Shown here: positions 1 through 5,690 of the stretch, piece after piece
How the letters are laid out: every line of letters starts with the position of its first letter
Numbering within the stretch: position 1 is the first letter of the stretch
Assembly (NCBI GenBank): GCA_015661135.1
Contig: JACVXW010000099.1
Location: 1-6,164, forward strand
Source of the DNA: Chloroflexota bacterium
GTDB lineage: Bacteria; Chloroflexota; Limnocylindria; Limnocylindrales; CSP1-4
Reading direction: 5' to 3'
Length of the DNA: 6,164 nucleotides
Notes under the pieces: model-generated
Database searches by the model: none
What the model was told of the DNA's origin: nothing
Seen by the model: the letters and a program-made list of their open reading frames with translations, nothing else
Made by a program: the position numbers and the translations under genes

Positions 1-64
1 CGGCCCCAGCAGATCTGAGATCCAGGCGCTGAAGGGTGAACGCGACGGCCGTGGGTGCCGTCAC
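1..64 (-). CDS. hisD: Probable histidinol dehydrogenase, N-terminal fragment (cut by window edge)
   Basis: Only about 21 codons are present. The proposed start is a GTG whose last two bases begin the hisG stop (GTGA overlap), a typical translationally coupled junction. The readable peptide begins VTAPTAVAFTLQRLDLRSAG. The RLDLR segment resembles the start of HisD proteins, which commonly open with a short I/L-R-x-L/I-D-L-R strand. HisD is the NAD-dependent enzyme that oxidises histidinol to histidine in the last two steps of the pathway, and hisG-hisD adjacency is common in bacterial his operons. The catalytic regions are outside the window, so the call rests on the overlap, the gene order and a very short peptide match. 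Another his gene is possible. Confidence 0.55.
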   Translation of the reverse strand, partial: MTAPTAVAFTLQRLDLRSAGA

Positions 65-921
65 GGGATGACCTTTTCGATCGGGAGGACGAGGATCCCC
101 GACGCGCCGGCCGCTTTCAGGCGCGGCAGGAGGTTCCAGACATCGTCCGCTCCCACGACCGAGTGGATGGCGATCATGCCCTCGTGAGCGAGAGGGATGA
201 CGCTCGGCGATTCGAGGCCCGGGAGGAGCGCCTCGAGCTCGCGGAGCTGCCGAGCCGGCGCGTTCATCATCACGTACTTGCGATCGCGCGCGGCGATGAC
301 CGCGCCGACCATCGTGTCGATCGCGGCAACGTCTGCCGCGCGCTGCTCCGCGGCTTCGGGGTTCGTGACGAGGACGGCCTCGGACTCGAGCACGTCGGCG
401 ATCGCGCGGAGCCCGTTCATGGCGAGGGTCGATCCGGTTGACACGAGATCGACGATCGCCTCGGCGAGCCCGAGGCGCGGCGCGACCTCGACCGCACCAG
501 AGAGCCCGATCACCTCCATCGCGACGCCCCGGTCCCCGAAGAATGCCCGTGTGACCGTCGGGTGGGATGTCGCGACGCGGAGCCCTGCCAGATCCTCGAC
601 GGCCTCGAACGGCGCATCGGCGGGTACCGCGACAGCGAGGCGGCATCGGCCGTAGCCGAGCGGCCGGACGACCGGAAGCCGGCTGCCCGACTCGACCAGA
701 AGATCCCGCCCCGTGATCCCGAGATCGGCCACACCGTCGCTCACGAACTCGACGATGTCCGACGTCCGCACGAAGAGGATGTCCAGGTCAACGTTCTGGA
801 CATGCGCAACAAGGCTGCGATCGTGCTCATCGAAGATGAGTCCGGCGTCATGCAGGAGCGCCAGGGTCGGCTCGACCAGGCGCCCCTTGTTCGGGACGGC
901 CAGTCGCAAGCGGTCTCGCAT
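61..921 (-). CDS. hisG: ATP phosphoribosyltransferase, long form (HisG-L)
   Basis: HisG catalyses the first committed step of histidine synthesis, joining ATP and PRPP to give phosphoribosyl-ATP, in the cytoplasm. The 286-residue product starts MRDRLRLAVPNKGRL, the usual HisG opening. It carries DLGITGRD at about residues 66-73 and the PRPP-binding segment from about 154 to 171 (E154, D158, then the T162-G163-S-T loop). Residues from about 211 to 286 (KYVMMN at 215-220, a GMIAIHSVV strand near 248, LPIEKVIP at the end) match the C-terminal ACT-like regulatory domain of the long form. This enzyme is therefore expected to be feedback-inhibited by histidine and not to need HisZ. The ATG overlaps the stop of the upstream TrpR-like gene (TGATG), and no Shine-Dalgarno sequence is visible, which suggests translational coupling. 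The stop overlaps the presumed hisD start. The gene is intact with nothing missing. Confidence 0.96.
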   Translation of the reverse strand: MRDRLRLAVPNKGRLVEPTLALLHDAGLIFDEHDRSLVAHVQNVDLDILFVRTSDIVEFVSDGVADLGITGRDLLVESGSRLPVVRPLGYGRCRLAVAVPADAPFEAVEDLAGLRVATSHPTVTRAFFGDRGVAMEVIGLSGAVEVAPRLGLAEAIVDLVSTGSTLAMNGLRAIADVLESEAVLVTNPEAAEQRAADVAAIDTMVGAVIAARDRKYVMMNAPARQLRELEALLPGLESPSVIPLAHEGMIAIHSVVGADDVWNLLPRLKAAGASGILVLPIEKVIP

Positions 922-1226
922 CAGCGTTCGGCGGCGCCGGTCGGGTAGGGGAGCGTCCCGGCTGCCCGCGCCCGGTCAAGAAGGAGGCGGTAGCCGCCCT
1001 CGCCGTGGTGAAGCCACGACGCGATGCGGCGCTGCGAGATGTCCGCGTAGTGCAGGCCGCTGTCGAGCAGGCGAGCAACAGACCACCGAAGCGCGAGGTC
1101 ACGGAGCTCTCCGAGGGTCAACAGGTCGCGGAAGAACTTCTCTGCTTCGGATCGGTCCTCCAGCCCGAGAATCGTGTCGAACAGCGCGAGTACGTCGTCC
1201 GTGCGCCAGGAGTCGTCAGCGACCAT
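921..1226 (-). CDS. TrpR/YerC-YecD family regulator lacking the canonical recognition helix
   Basis: This 101-residue protein matches the TrpR-like YerC/YecD family. It shows an N-terminal helical part with the FFRDLLTLGELRDLALRW block (31-48), then ARLLDSGLHYADIS (51-64) and WLHHGEGGYRLLLDRARA (71-88). Family members normally read (Y)xxI...TGxSTATxS/T-R-V/I... between these blocks. Here Q65-R66 is followed directly by R67-I-A-S-W, so about nine residues covering the turn and recognition helix of the helix-turn-helix are absent, with the frame kept. The start is the ATG with AGAGG about 8-9 bases upstream. It is the first gene of the minus-strand his unit and its stop overlaps the hisG ATG. 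TrpR-family YerC/HisR proteins have been proposed, from comparative genomics, to regulate histidine genes; context fits that role. Whether this copy still binds DNA is doubtful. Confidence 0.85.
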   Translation of the reverse strand: MVADDSWRTDDVLALFDTILGLEDRSEAEKFFRDLLTLGELRDLALRWSVARLLDSGLHYADISQRRIASWLHHGEGGYRLLLDRARAAGTLPYPTGAAER

Positions 1227-1253
1227 GATCCGAGCCTCTCGTCCGATGCCATC

Positions 1254-1283
1254 GTGGTAATGTAGTAACGTAGTAACACGTTA
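1254..1283. promoter_or_regulatory. Candidate operator in the divergent his intergenic region
   Basis: The 74-bp gap between the TrpR-like gene and hisA contains an AT-richer patch. It has two perfect tandem copies of GTAGTAAC (1262-1269 and 1270-1277), preceded in the same 8-bp register by a 6-of-8 match, GTGGTAAT (1254-1261). Overlapping them is a perfect 6-bp inverted repeat, TAACGT (1266-1271) and ACGTTA (1278-1283), with a 6-bp spacer. Position between the regulator and hisA fits an operator that controls both directions. TrpR-type dimers are known to bind operators cooperatively in tandem, so repeated half-sites are plausible. Weak -10-like hexamers lie in the same patch (TAACGT at 1266-1271 on plus, TACATT at 1259-1264 on minus), with no convincing -35. 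Which protein binds is inferred only from location. Confidence 0.5.
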
Positions 1284-1290
1284 GCACACC

Positions 1291-1298
1291 AGAGAGGG
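1291..1298 (+). promoter_or_regulatory. Possible ribosome-binding site of hisA
   Basis: The purine run AGAGAGGG lies directly before the GTG at 1301. Spacing is short (about 2-3 bases from the run to the start), but no in-frame alternative nearby gives a better fit to the family's N-terminus. It supports the GTG start. Confidence 0.45.
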
Positions 1299-1300
1299 CC

Positions 1301-2110
1301 GTGGCAACCTTTGATCTCCTCGTGGCGATTGATCTCCGTGAGGGCCGAGTCGTCCGCCTTCGGCAGGGCGACTTCGAGTCCGAGACGGCGTACGGAAGCG
1401 ACCCCGTGGCAGCGGCCGAGGAGTTCGTGACCGGCGGCGCGCGCTGGCTCCACGTAGTCGACCTTGACGGGGCTCGCGATGGATCGCCGCACCACGCGGA
1501 TGTTGTCCGGCGAATCGTCGGTGCGGTGGGGGATCGAGCGCGGGTGGAGATCGCCGGCGGGCTACGCTCGGAGGCTGACGTCGCCGCGGTCCTGGCAACG
1601 GGCGCGGCGCGAGCAGTCGTCGGTACAGGCGCACTGGAGGACGCTGGCTTTGCGGAGCGACTGGTGCTCGAGCACGGCGGAGACAGGATCGCGGTGGCAA
1701 TCGACGTTCGGGACGGGCATGCAGTTGGGCGGGGCTGGGTGGCTGGAACAGCCGGCGTGCGGGTTCAGCGGGCCGTCGCCGATCTCGCGAGCGCCGGCGT
1801 CCAATGGTTCGAGGTAACGGCGATTGACAGGGACGGGACCCTGGCCGGACCTGATCTGGAATTGCTCAAGATCGTTCGTGCGGCAACGAGCGCGAGGGTC
1901 ATCGCCGCAGGTGGCATCTCGTCGGTGACCGACATTCGGGCCGTCCGCGAGGTCGGCTGCGCCGGGGTAATCGTGGGGCGCGCCCTGTACGACGGGACGC
2001 TGGAGCTCGAAACGGCGATCGGGGCGGCCGCTTCGCCCGGGAGCGCCGCTGCGCCCGGGACCGCCACGCACGCGACCAGGCTCGGGTATTCCGAGATCGA
2101 CATGGGGTGA
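1301..2110 (+). CDS. hisA: Phosphoribosylformimino-5-aminoimidazole carboxamide ribotide isomerase
   Basis: HisA isomerises ProFAR to PRFAR in the fourth step of histidine synthesis, using a (beta-alpha)8 barrel. The GTG start gives MATFDLLVAIDLREGRVVRL. D11 (AID) is the expected general base and D135 (AVAIDV) the expected general acid of the two barrel halves. The phosphate-binding loops are visible as AGGLRS (85-90) with VVGTGALED (106-114), and AAGGISS (202-208) with IVGRALYDG (224-232). AIDRDGT (174-180) is another family signature. At 269 residues it exceeds the usual length of about 240-250; the extra lies in a C-terminal Ala/Gly/Pro-rich tail from about residue 241. The gene diverges from the hisG unit and is not followed by hisF, its frequent neighbour. 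PriA-type bifunctional activity (also TrpF) cannot be judged from this sequence. Confidence 0.95.
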   Translation: MATFDLLVAIDLREGRVVRLRQGDFESETAYGSDPVAAAEEFVTGGARWLHVVDLDGARDGSPHHADVVRRIVGAVGDRARVEIAGGLRSEADVAAVLATGAARAVVGTGALEDAGFAERLVLEHGGDRIAVAIDVRDGHAVGRGWVAGTAGVRVQRAVADLASAGVQWFEVTAIDRDGTLAGPDLELLKIVRAATSARVIAAGGISSVTDIRAVREVGCAGVIVGRALYDGTLELETAIGAAASPGSAAAPGTATHATRLGYSEIDMG

Positions 2111-2124
2111 AACTAGGACAGGGT

Positions 2125-2147
2125 CGAGTCACCTGCGACGGTGCTCG
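2125..2147. terminator. Imperfect hairpin between convergent genes, possible bidirectional terminator
   Basis: The 40-bp gap between the hisA stop and the EF-G-like stop contains an imperfect dyad. CGAG (2125-2128) and CACC (2130-2133) pair with GGTG (2140-2143) and CTCG (2144-2147), with one bulged T at 2129 and a 6-base loop. The stem is GC-rich and placed where a shared terminator is expected. No T-run follows on either strand, so it is not a classical intrinsic terminator, and the assignment rests on position and stem alone. Confidence 0.35.
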
Positions 2148-2150
2148 CGA

Positions 2151-4235
2151 TCAGTGTCCTGGGGGCGTCTCCGCCGTCTTCCGATGCGCCTCGATCACCT
2201 TCTCGGCGAGGTGCGCGGGTACCTCCTCGTAATGGTCCAGCGTGGCCGAGAACGTGCCGCGGCCCCCAGTGATCGACCGGAGTTCGGTCGCATACGAGAA
2301 GAGCTCGGCCTGGGGGACGTTGGCGTTGATCACCTGCATCCCCCTGCCCGTATCCATGCCCAGGACCCGGCCGCGCCGCCCGTTGAGGTCGCGGTTGACC
2401 TCGCCCATGAACTCGTCCGGGACGGTCACCGCCACCGTCATGATCGGCTCCAGGAGCACCGGCCTGGCCTGGTGTACCCCCTCCTTGAGCGCCATCGACG
2501 CGGCGATCTTGAACGAGAGCTCGTTCGAGTCCACGTTGTGGAAGGATCCGTCGTACAGCGTCGCCTTGAAGTCTGACAGTGGGTAACCGGCCACGACGCC
2601 CTCCGCGGCGGTCTCTCGGATGCCCTTCTCGATGCCGGGGAAGAACTGTTTCGGCACGGATCCGCCGACGACGCGCTCGGCGAACTCCACGCCGCCGCCG
2701 GGATTGGGCTCCAGCTCGATCCAGACGTCGCCGAACATGCCGTGGCCACCGGTCTGCTTCTTGTAGCGGCCGTGGACCTGCGTCTTGCCGCGGATCGTCT
2801 CCTTGTACGGGACGCGCGGCGTGCGGGTCACGATCGCAGACCCGAACTTCCGCTTGAGCCGCTCGATAATGACGGCCGTGTGGGCCTCGCCCATCGTCAC
2901 GAGGATCTGCTCACCGGTCTCGCTGCGCTCGACCCGCGCCGTCGTCTCCTCCTCGAGCATCCGCTGGAGAGCCGGGCCCATCTTGTCCAGGTCCGCCTTG
3001 GACTGCGGCTCGATGGCGAGCATAAGGGTGGGCGTCGGGAACTGGAGCGGCGGGAGCGTCAGGGGCCGCTCCCGCGAGGACAGCGTGTCGCCGGTCGCGG
3101 TTACGCCCAGCTTGGCGACGGCGCCGATCTCGCCTGCTTTCAACTCGCCGATTGCCTCCTGCTCCTTGCCGTGGAGGAGCAGAAGCTGGCCGATCCGTTC
3201 GTCCTCGTTACGGGTGGAGTTCCAGGCATGCGCCTGCGCGTGGAGCGTGCCGGAGAGGACGCGCAGGTAGGTGAGCCGCCCGACGAACGGATCGGCCGAG
3301 GTCTTGAAGATGCGGACCAGGAGCGGTCCGTTGGGATCCGGCGGGACCGCCACGGTCGCGCCTCCGCGGTCCTTCGCATCCACCGGCGCTTCGTCCGCCG
3401 GCGAGGGCAGGTATCGAATGAACGCATCCAGCAGCGCGCGCAGCCCGATTCCGGTCGTGGCGCTGCCGACGAGGACCGGTGCGAGAACGGATTCCTTGAC
3501 GCCCTTGCGAAGGCAGGCCTCCAGTTCGGCATCGGAGATCTCCTCGCCCTCGAGGTACTTGGTCAGGACGTCGTCATCCGCCTCCGACGCCGCCTCGAGG
3601 AGCTGGTCCCGGCGCCGCGCCACCTCGCCCTCGAGGTCTGACGGAATGGCGGTTTCCACCTCCTTGCCACCCTCCATCCGCCACGCCTTGCGATGGACGA
3701 GGTCGACATACCCGGAGAAGGACTCCGCCGCGCCAATCGCCAGCTGCAGCGGCGCCACCTTGCTGCCGAAGGCGGCCCTGAGCGCGTCGAGGGCCGCGGT
3801 TGGATCGGCATTCTCGCGGTCGGTCTTGTTGATGAAGAAGCAGGTTGCCGTGTTGGTGCCTCGCGCTAGCGCTACGGCTTTCTCGAGGCCCGCCTCCACA
3901 CCGCCCGATGCGTCCATGACCAGCAGCGCCCCGTCCGTCGCGTGAAAGCCGGAGACGACCTCCGCCCCGAAATCGAGGTAGCCCGGCGTATCCACGAGGG
4001 TGATCCGGGTGCCGTCCGTCTCGAATGTGGCGACCGCCAGGCTCAGCGACTCGCGCCGCTTCTGCTCCTCGGCCTCGAAGTCGAGGTGCGAGGTCCCGTC
4101 ATCCACCCGCCCGAGGCGCGAAACCGCGCCGGCTCGAAAGAGCAGCTGTTCGCCGAGCGTCGTCTTGCCGGAACCGGCGTGGCCGGCCAGGACGACGCTC
4201 CGGAGGTGGGGCAGGTCGACGTTCTTCATGGTCAT
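2151..4235 (-). CDS. fusA: Elongation factor G-like translational GTPase (EF-G2 type)
   Basis: The 694-residue protein has the full five-domain EF-G layout. The GTPase domain (about 1-280) has the P-loop GHAGSGKT (18-25), G3 DTPGY (82-86), G4 NKTD (136-139) and G5 GSAT (257-260). Domain II spans roughly 303-390 and domain III roughly 400-470. Domain IV (about 475-595) has the KKQTGGHGMFGDV block (492-504) and the tip loop HNVDSNELSF (566-575), which keeps the tip histidine used by EF-G in translocation. Domain V begins near LLEPIMTVAV (594-603). Differences from canonical EF-G are Tyr86 in place of the DxPGH histidine, and RRESLSL (60-66) where RGITITS is expected, so the switch I Thr is Ser63. 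Such changes are typical of EF-G paralogues, some of which reportedly lack ribosome-dependent GTPase activity. The gene is not beside rpsL, rpsG or tuf. The ATG at 4235 is chosen because GAGAGGA lies about 11 bases upstream; a second ATG two codons later is possible. Whether it is the sole EF-G or a paralogue cannot be settled here. Confidence 0.9.
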   Translation of the reverse strand: MTMKNVDLPHLRSVVLAGHAGSGKTTLGEQLLFRAGAVSRLGRVDDGTSHLDFEAEEQKRRESLSLAVATFETDGTRITLVDTPGYLDFGAEVVSGFHATDGALLVMDASGGVEAGLEKAVALARGTNTATCFFINKTDRENADPTAALDALRAAFGSKVAPLQLAIGAAESFSGYVDLVHRKAWRMEGGKEVETAIPSDLEGEVARRRDQLLEAASEADDDVLTKYLEGEEISDAELEACLRKGVKESVLAPVLVGSATTGIGLRALLDAFIRYLPSPADEAPVDAKDRGGATVAVPPDPNGPLLVRIFKTSADPFVGRLTYLRVLSGTLHAQAHAWNSTRNEDERIGQLLLLHGKEQEAIGELKAGEIGAVAKLGVTATGDTLSSRERPLTLPPLQFPTPTLMLAIEPQSKADLDKMGPALQRMLEEETTARVERSETGEQILVTMGEAHTAVIIERLKRKFGSAIVTRTPRVPYKETIRGKTQVHGRYKKQTGGHGMFGDVWIELEPNPGGGVEFAERVVGGSVPKQFFPGIEKGIRETAAEGVVAGYPLSDFKATLYDGSFHNVDSNELSFKIAASMALKEGVHQARPVLLEPIMTVAVTVPDEFMGEVNRDLNGRRGRVLGMDTGRGMQVINANVPQAELFSYATELRSITGGRGTFSATLDHYEEVPAHLAEKVIEAHRKTAETPPGH

Positions 4236-4308
4236 GGAAGGGTCGGTCCTCTCTGTTGGCGGAGGGGCATTTCCAGGCCACCGAACGGGGCGCCGCGGCG
4301 GTCAGGCC

Positions 4309-4314
4309 ATCATA
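4309..4314 (-). promoter_or_regulatory. Possible -10 element for the EF-G-like gene
   Basis: Read on the minus strand the hexamer is TATGAT, a 5-of-6 match to TATAAT. It lies in the 100-bp divergent intergenic region and would give a leader of about 65-70 bases before the ATG at 4235. No good -35 is visible at the usual spacing, so this is tentative. Confidence 0.3.
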
Positions 4315-4320
4315 GTCCGG

Positions 4321-4326
4321 TATACT
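4321..4326 (+). promoter_or_regulatory. Possible -10 element for the yebC-ruvCA operon
   Basis: TATACT is a 5-of-6 match to TATAAT in an otherwise GC-rich stretch. It ends 9 bases before the yebC ATG at 4336, so transcription starting the usual 6-8 bases downstream would begin at or just before the start codon. The bases before the ATG (CCCGGCCGG) contain no clear Shine-Dalgarno. Together this suggests a leaderless or nearly leaderless transcript. No convincing -35 was found. Confidence 0.45.
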
Positions 4327-4335
4327 CCCGGCCGG

Positions 4336-5088
4336 ATGTCAGGTCACTCCAAGTGGTCCACGATCAAACGCCAGAAGGGTGCCAACGACGCGAAGCGCGG
4401 GGCACTCTTCACCAAGGTCGCCCGCGAGATCATGGTCGCGGCACGGGCCGGCGGCGGGGATCCGGACGCCAACTTCCGGCTCCGCCTGGCGGTGGACAAG
4501 GCCCGCGGCGTCAACATGCCGATGGACAACATCAAGCGCGCCATCGACCGGGCAACCGCGTCGGGCGAGGGCGAGCAGTTCGAGGAGATCGTTTACGAGG
4601 GCTACGGCCCGGGCGGCGTGGCGATCCTCGTCGAGGCGGCCACGGACAACCGCAACAGGACGGCCGGCGACGTGCGCTCGATGTTCGCCAAGGCGGGTGG
4701 CCAGCTCGCCGGCAGCGGTGCCGTGGCCTGGCAGTTCGAGCCTCGGGGCCTCATCAGCGTTCCTACCAATGGTCGCGACCCGGACGAGCTCGCCCTGACC
4801 GCCATCGATGCGGGCGCAAGTGACGTCGACACCTCGGACCCGCGGACCATGGAGGTCTACACGGATCCCGGCGACCTCGAGCAGGTTCGCAAGGCACTCG
4901 ACGCCCAACGGGTGGGCGTGGAGTCGGCCGAAACCACGATGATCGCGAAGACCACGGTGGAACTGGACGCGCACCGGGCCCGCCAGAACCTCCGGCTCAT
5001 CGAGCTCCTCGAGGACCTGGATGACGTTCAACGGGTGACGGCGAACTTCGACATCCCAGAGGACGTATTCGCCGAGGTCGCCGGATGA
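4336..5088 (+). CDS. yebC: YebC/PmpR family protein
   Basis: The 250-residue product starts MSGHSKWSTIKRQKGANDAKR, the hallmark N-terminus of the YebC/PmpR family, and has the family's usual length. Further signatures are FTKVAREI (25-32), NMPMDNIKRAID (60-71), YEGYGPGGVAILVE (87-100), TDNRNRTAGDVR (103-114) and GSGAVAWQFE (127-136). The reading frame stays open for more than 300 bases upstream, but family alignment clearly fixes this ATG. YebC proteins are described as DNA-binding regulators in some species, and more recently members have been linked to relieving ribosome stalling at proline-rich stretches, so the precise role here is open. The gene is first in the operon and its stop overlaps the ruvC ATG (ATGA). 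This is the widely conserved yebC-ruvC order. The gene is intact. Confidence 0.96.
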   Translation: MSGHSKWSTIKRQKGANDAKRGALFTKVAREIMVAARAGGGDPDANFRLRLAVDKARGVNMPMDNIKRAIDRATASGEGEQFEEIVYEGYGPGGVAILVEAATDNRNRTAGDVRSMFAKAGGQLAGSGAVAWQFEPRGLISVPTNGRDPDELALTAIDAGASDVDTSDPRTMEVYTDPGDLEQVRKALDAQRVGVESAETTMIAKTTVELDAHRARQNLRLIELLEDLDDVQRVTANFDIPEDVFAEVAG

Positions 5089-5690
5089 TCGTCCTGGGTA
5101 TCGACCCAGGCACCGCCGCCCTCGGCTGGGGGCTCGTGGATCGAACCGGCGGCTCCCTTCGCCTCATCGACGCCGGTTGTCTCGAGACGAGCCCTTCCCT
5201 GGGCCTGCCGGACCGGCTCCTTGCCATCCACCGCTTCCTGGCGGACCTCATCTCACGTCATGAGCCCGACATGGTCGCGGTCGAGCGGCTCTTCTTCTCG
5301 CGCAATGCCCAGACGGCGTTTGCCGTCGGCCAGGCGCGCGGGGTGGTCCTGCTCGCCGCCGCGGAGGCCGGGCGCACCATCCGCGAGGCGACGCCGAACG
5401 AGGTCAAGCTCGCCGTCACCGGCTCTGGCAGCGCGGACAAGGAGCAGGTTGGCCGGATGGTCGCGATCTGCCTCGGCCTCAAGGACCCGCCCCGGCCGGA
5501 CGACGCGGCGGACGCCCTTGCAGTGGCGATCTGGGCGGCGAACAGCGAACGCTCCGACGGCCCGGTCGCCACCGGGTCTGCCGTGATGGATCGAGCCGCG
5601 GTGGCGCCCATGGCCCGCGGCGAGTCTTCCTACGATCGAGCCGTGCGTGAGGCGCTCGCCCGCGATCGCAAGGCTGGGGCGCGATCGTGA
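5085..5690 (+). CDS. ruvC: Crossover junction endodeoxyribonuclease RuvC
   Basis: RuvC resolves Holliday junctions left by recombination and fork repair, cutting symmetrically as a dimer on RuvAB-bound junctions. The 201-residue product starts MIVLGIDPGT. The RNase H-like acidic residues are visible: D7 (GIDPGT), E67 (VAVERLFF), and D140 with D143 in PDDAADALA. The FFSRNAQTAFAVGQARG stretch (70-86) and the TPNEVKLAVTGSGSADKEQV stretch (103-122) are also family signatures. Families usually end near 160-175 residues; here a tail of about 40-50 residues after AIWAAN (149-153) is rich in Ala, Arg, Ser and Asp and probably disordered. The start overlaps the yebC stop and the stop overlaps the ruvA GTG, so all three genes are likely co-translated. 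Confidence 0.96.
   Translation: MIVLGIDPGTAALGWGLVDRTGGSLRLIDAGCLETSPSLGLPDRLLAIHRFLADLISRHEPDMVAVERLFFSRNAQTAFAVGQARGVVLLAAAEAGRTIREATPNEVKLAVTGSGSADKEQVGRMVAICLGLKDPPRPDDAADALAVAIWAANSERSDGPVATGSAVMDRAAVAPMARGESSYDRAVREALARDRKAGARS

Noticed and set aside
55..948. Plus-strand open frames opposite hisG
   Set aside because: They mirror a fully intact hisG with all catalytic motifs. Compositional shadows only.
1118..1495. A 125-codon minus-strand frame spanning the divergent his intergenic region
   Set aside because: It overlaps the TrpR-like gene in another frame and the hisA start on the other strand, and has no recognisable domain.
2742..3641. A 299-codon open frame on the plus strand antisense to the EF-G-like gene
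   Set aside because: It lies wholly opposite a complete, motif-rich EF-G-like gene. Its translation is Arg/Leu/Gly-rich with no recognisable domain, as expected of shadow frames in GC-rich DNA.
4291..4300. Perfect 10-bp palindrome CGCCGCGGCG in the gap between the EF-G-like gene and yebC
   Set aside because: Short, entirely G and C, and easily expected by chance at this base composition. It has no loop or T-run to make a terminator.
4274..4309. Direct repeat CAGGCCA at 4274-4280 and 4303-4309
   Set aside because: Seven bases of GC-rich sequence with 29-bp spacing is weak evidence for a binding site, and no regulator is suggested nearby.
4000..4335. In-frame N-terminal extension of YebC upstream of 4336
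   Set aside because: The MSGHSKW start is invariant across the family. The upstream part is antisense to the EF-G-like gene and shows no family resemblance.
3942..4823. A 293-codon plus-strand open frame crossing the intergenic region into yebC
   Set aside because: It runs in a different frame from yebC, ignores the clear YebC start, and its product is low-complexity Arg/Gly/His-rich. It is a shadow.
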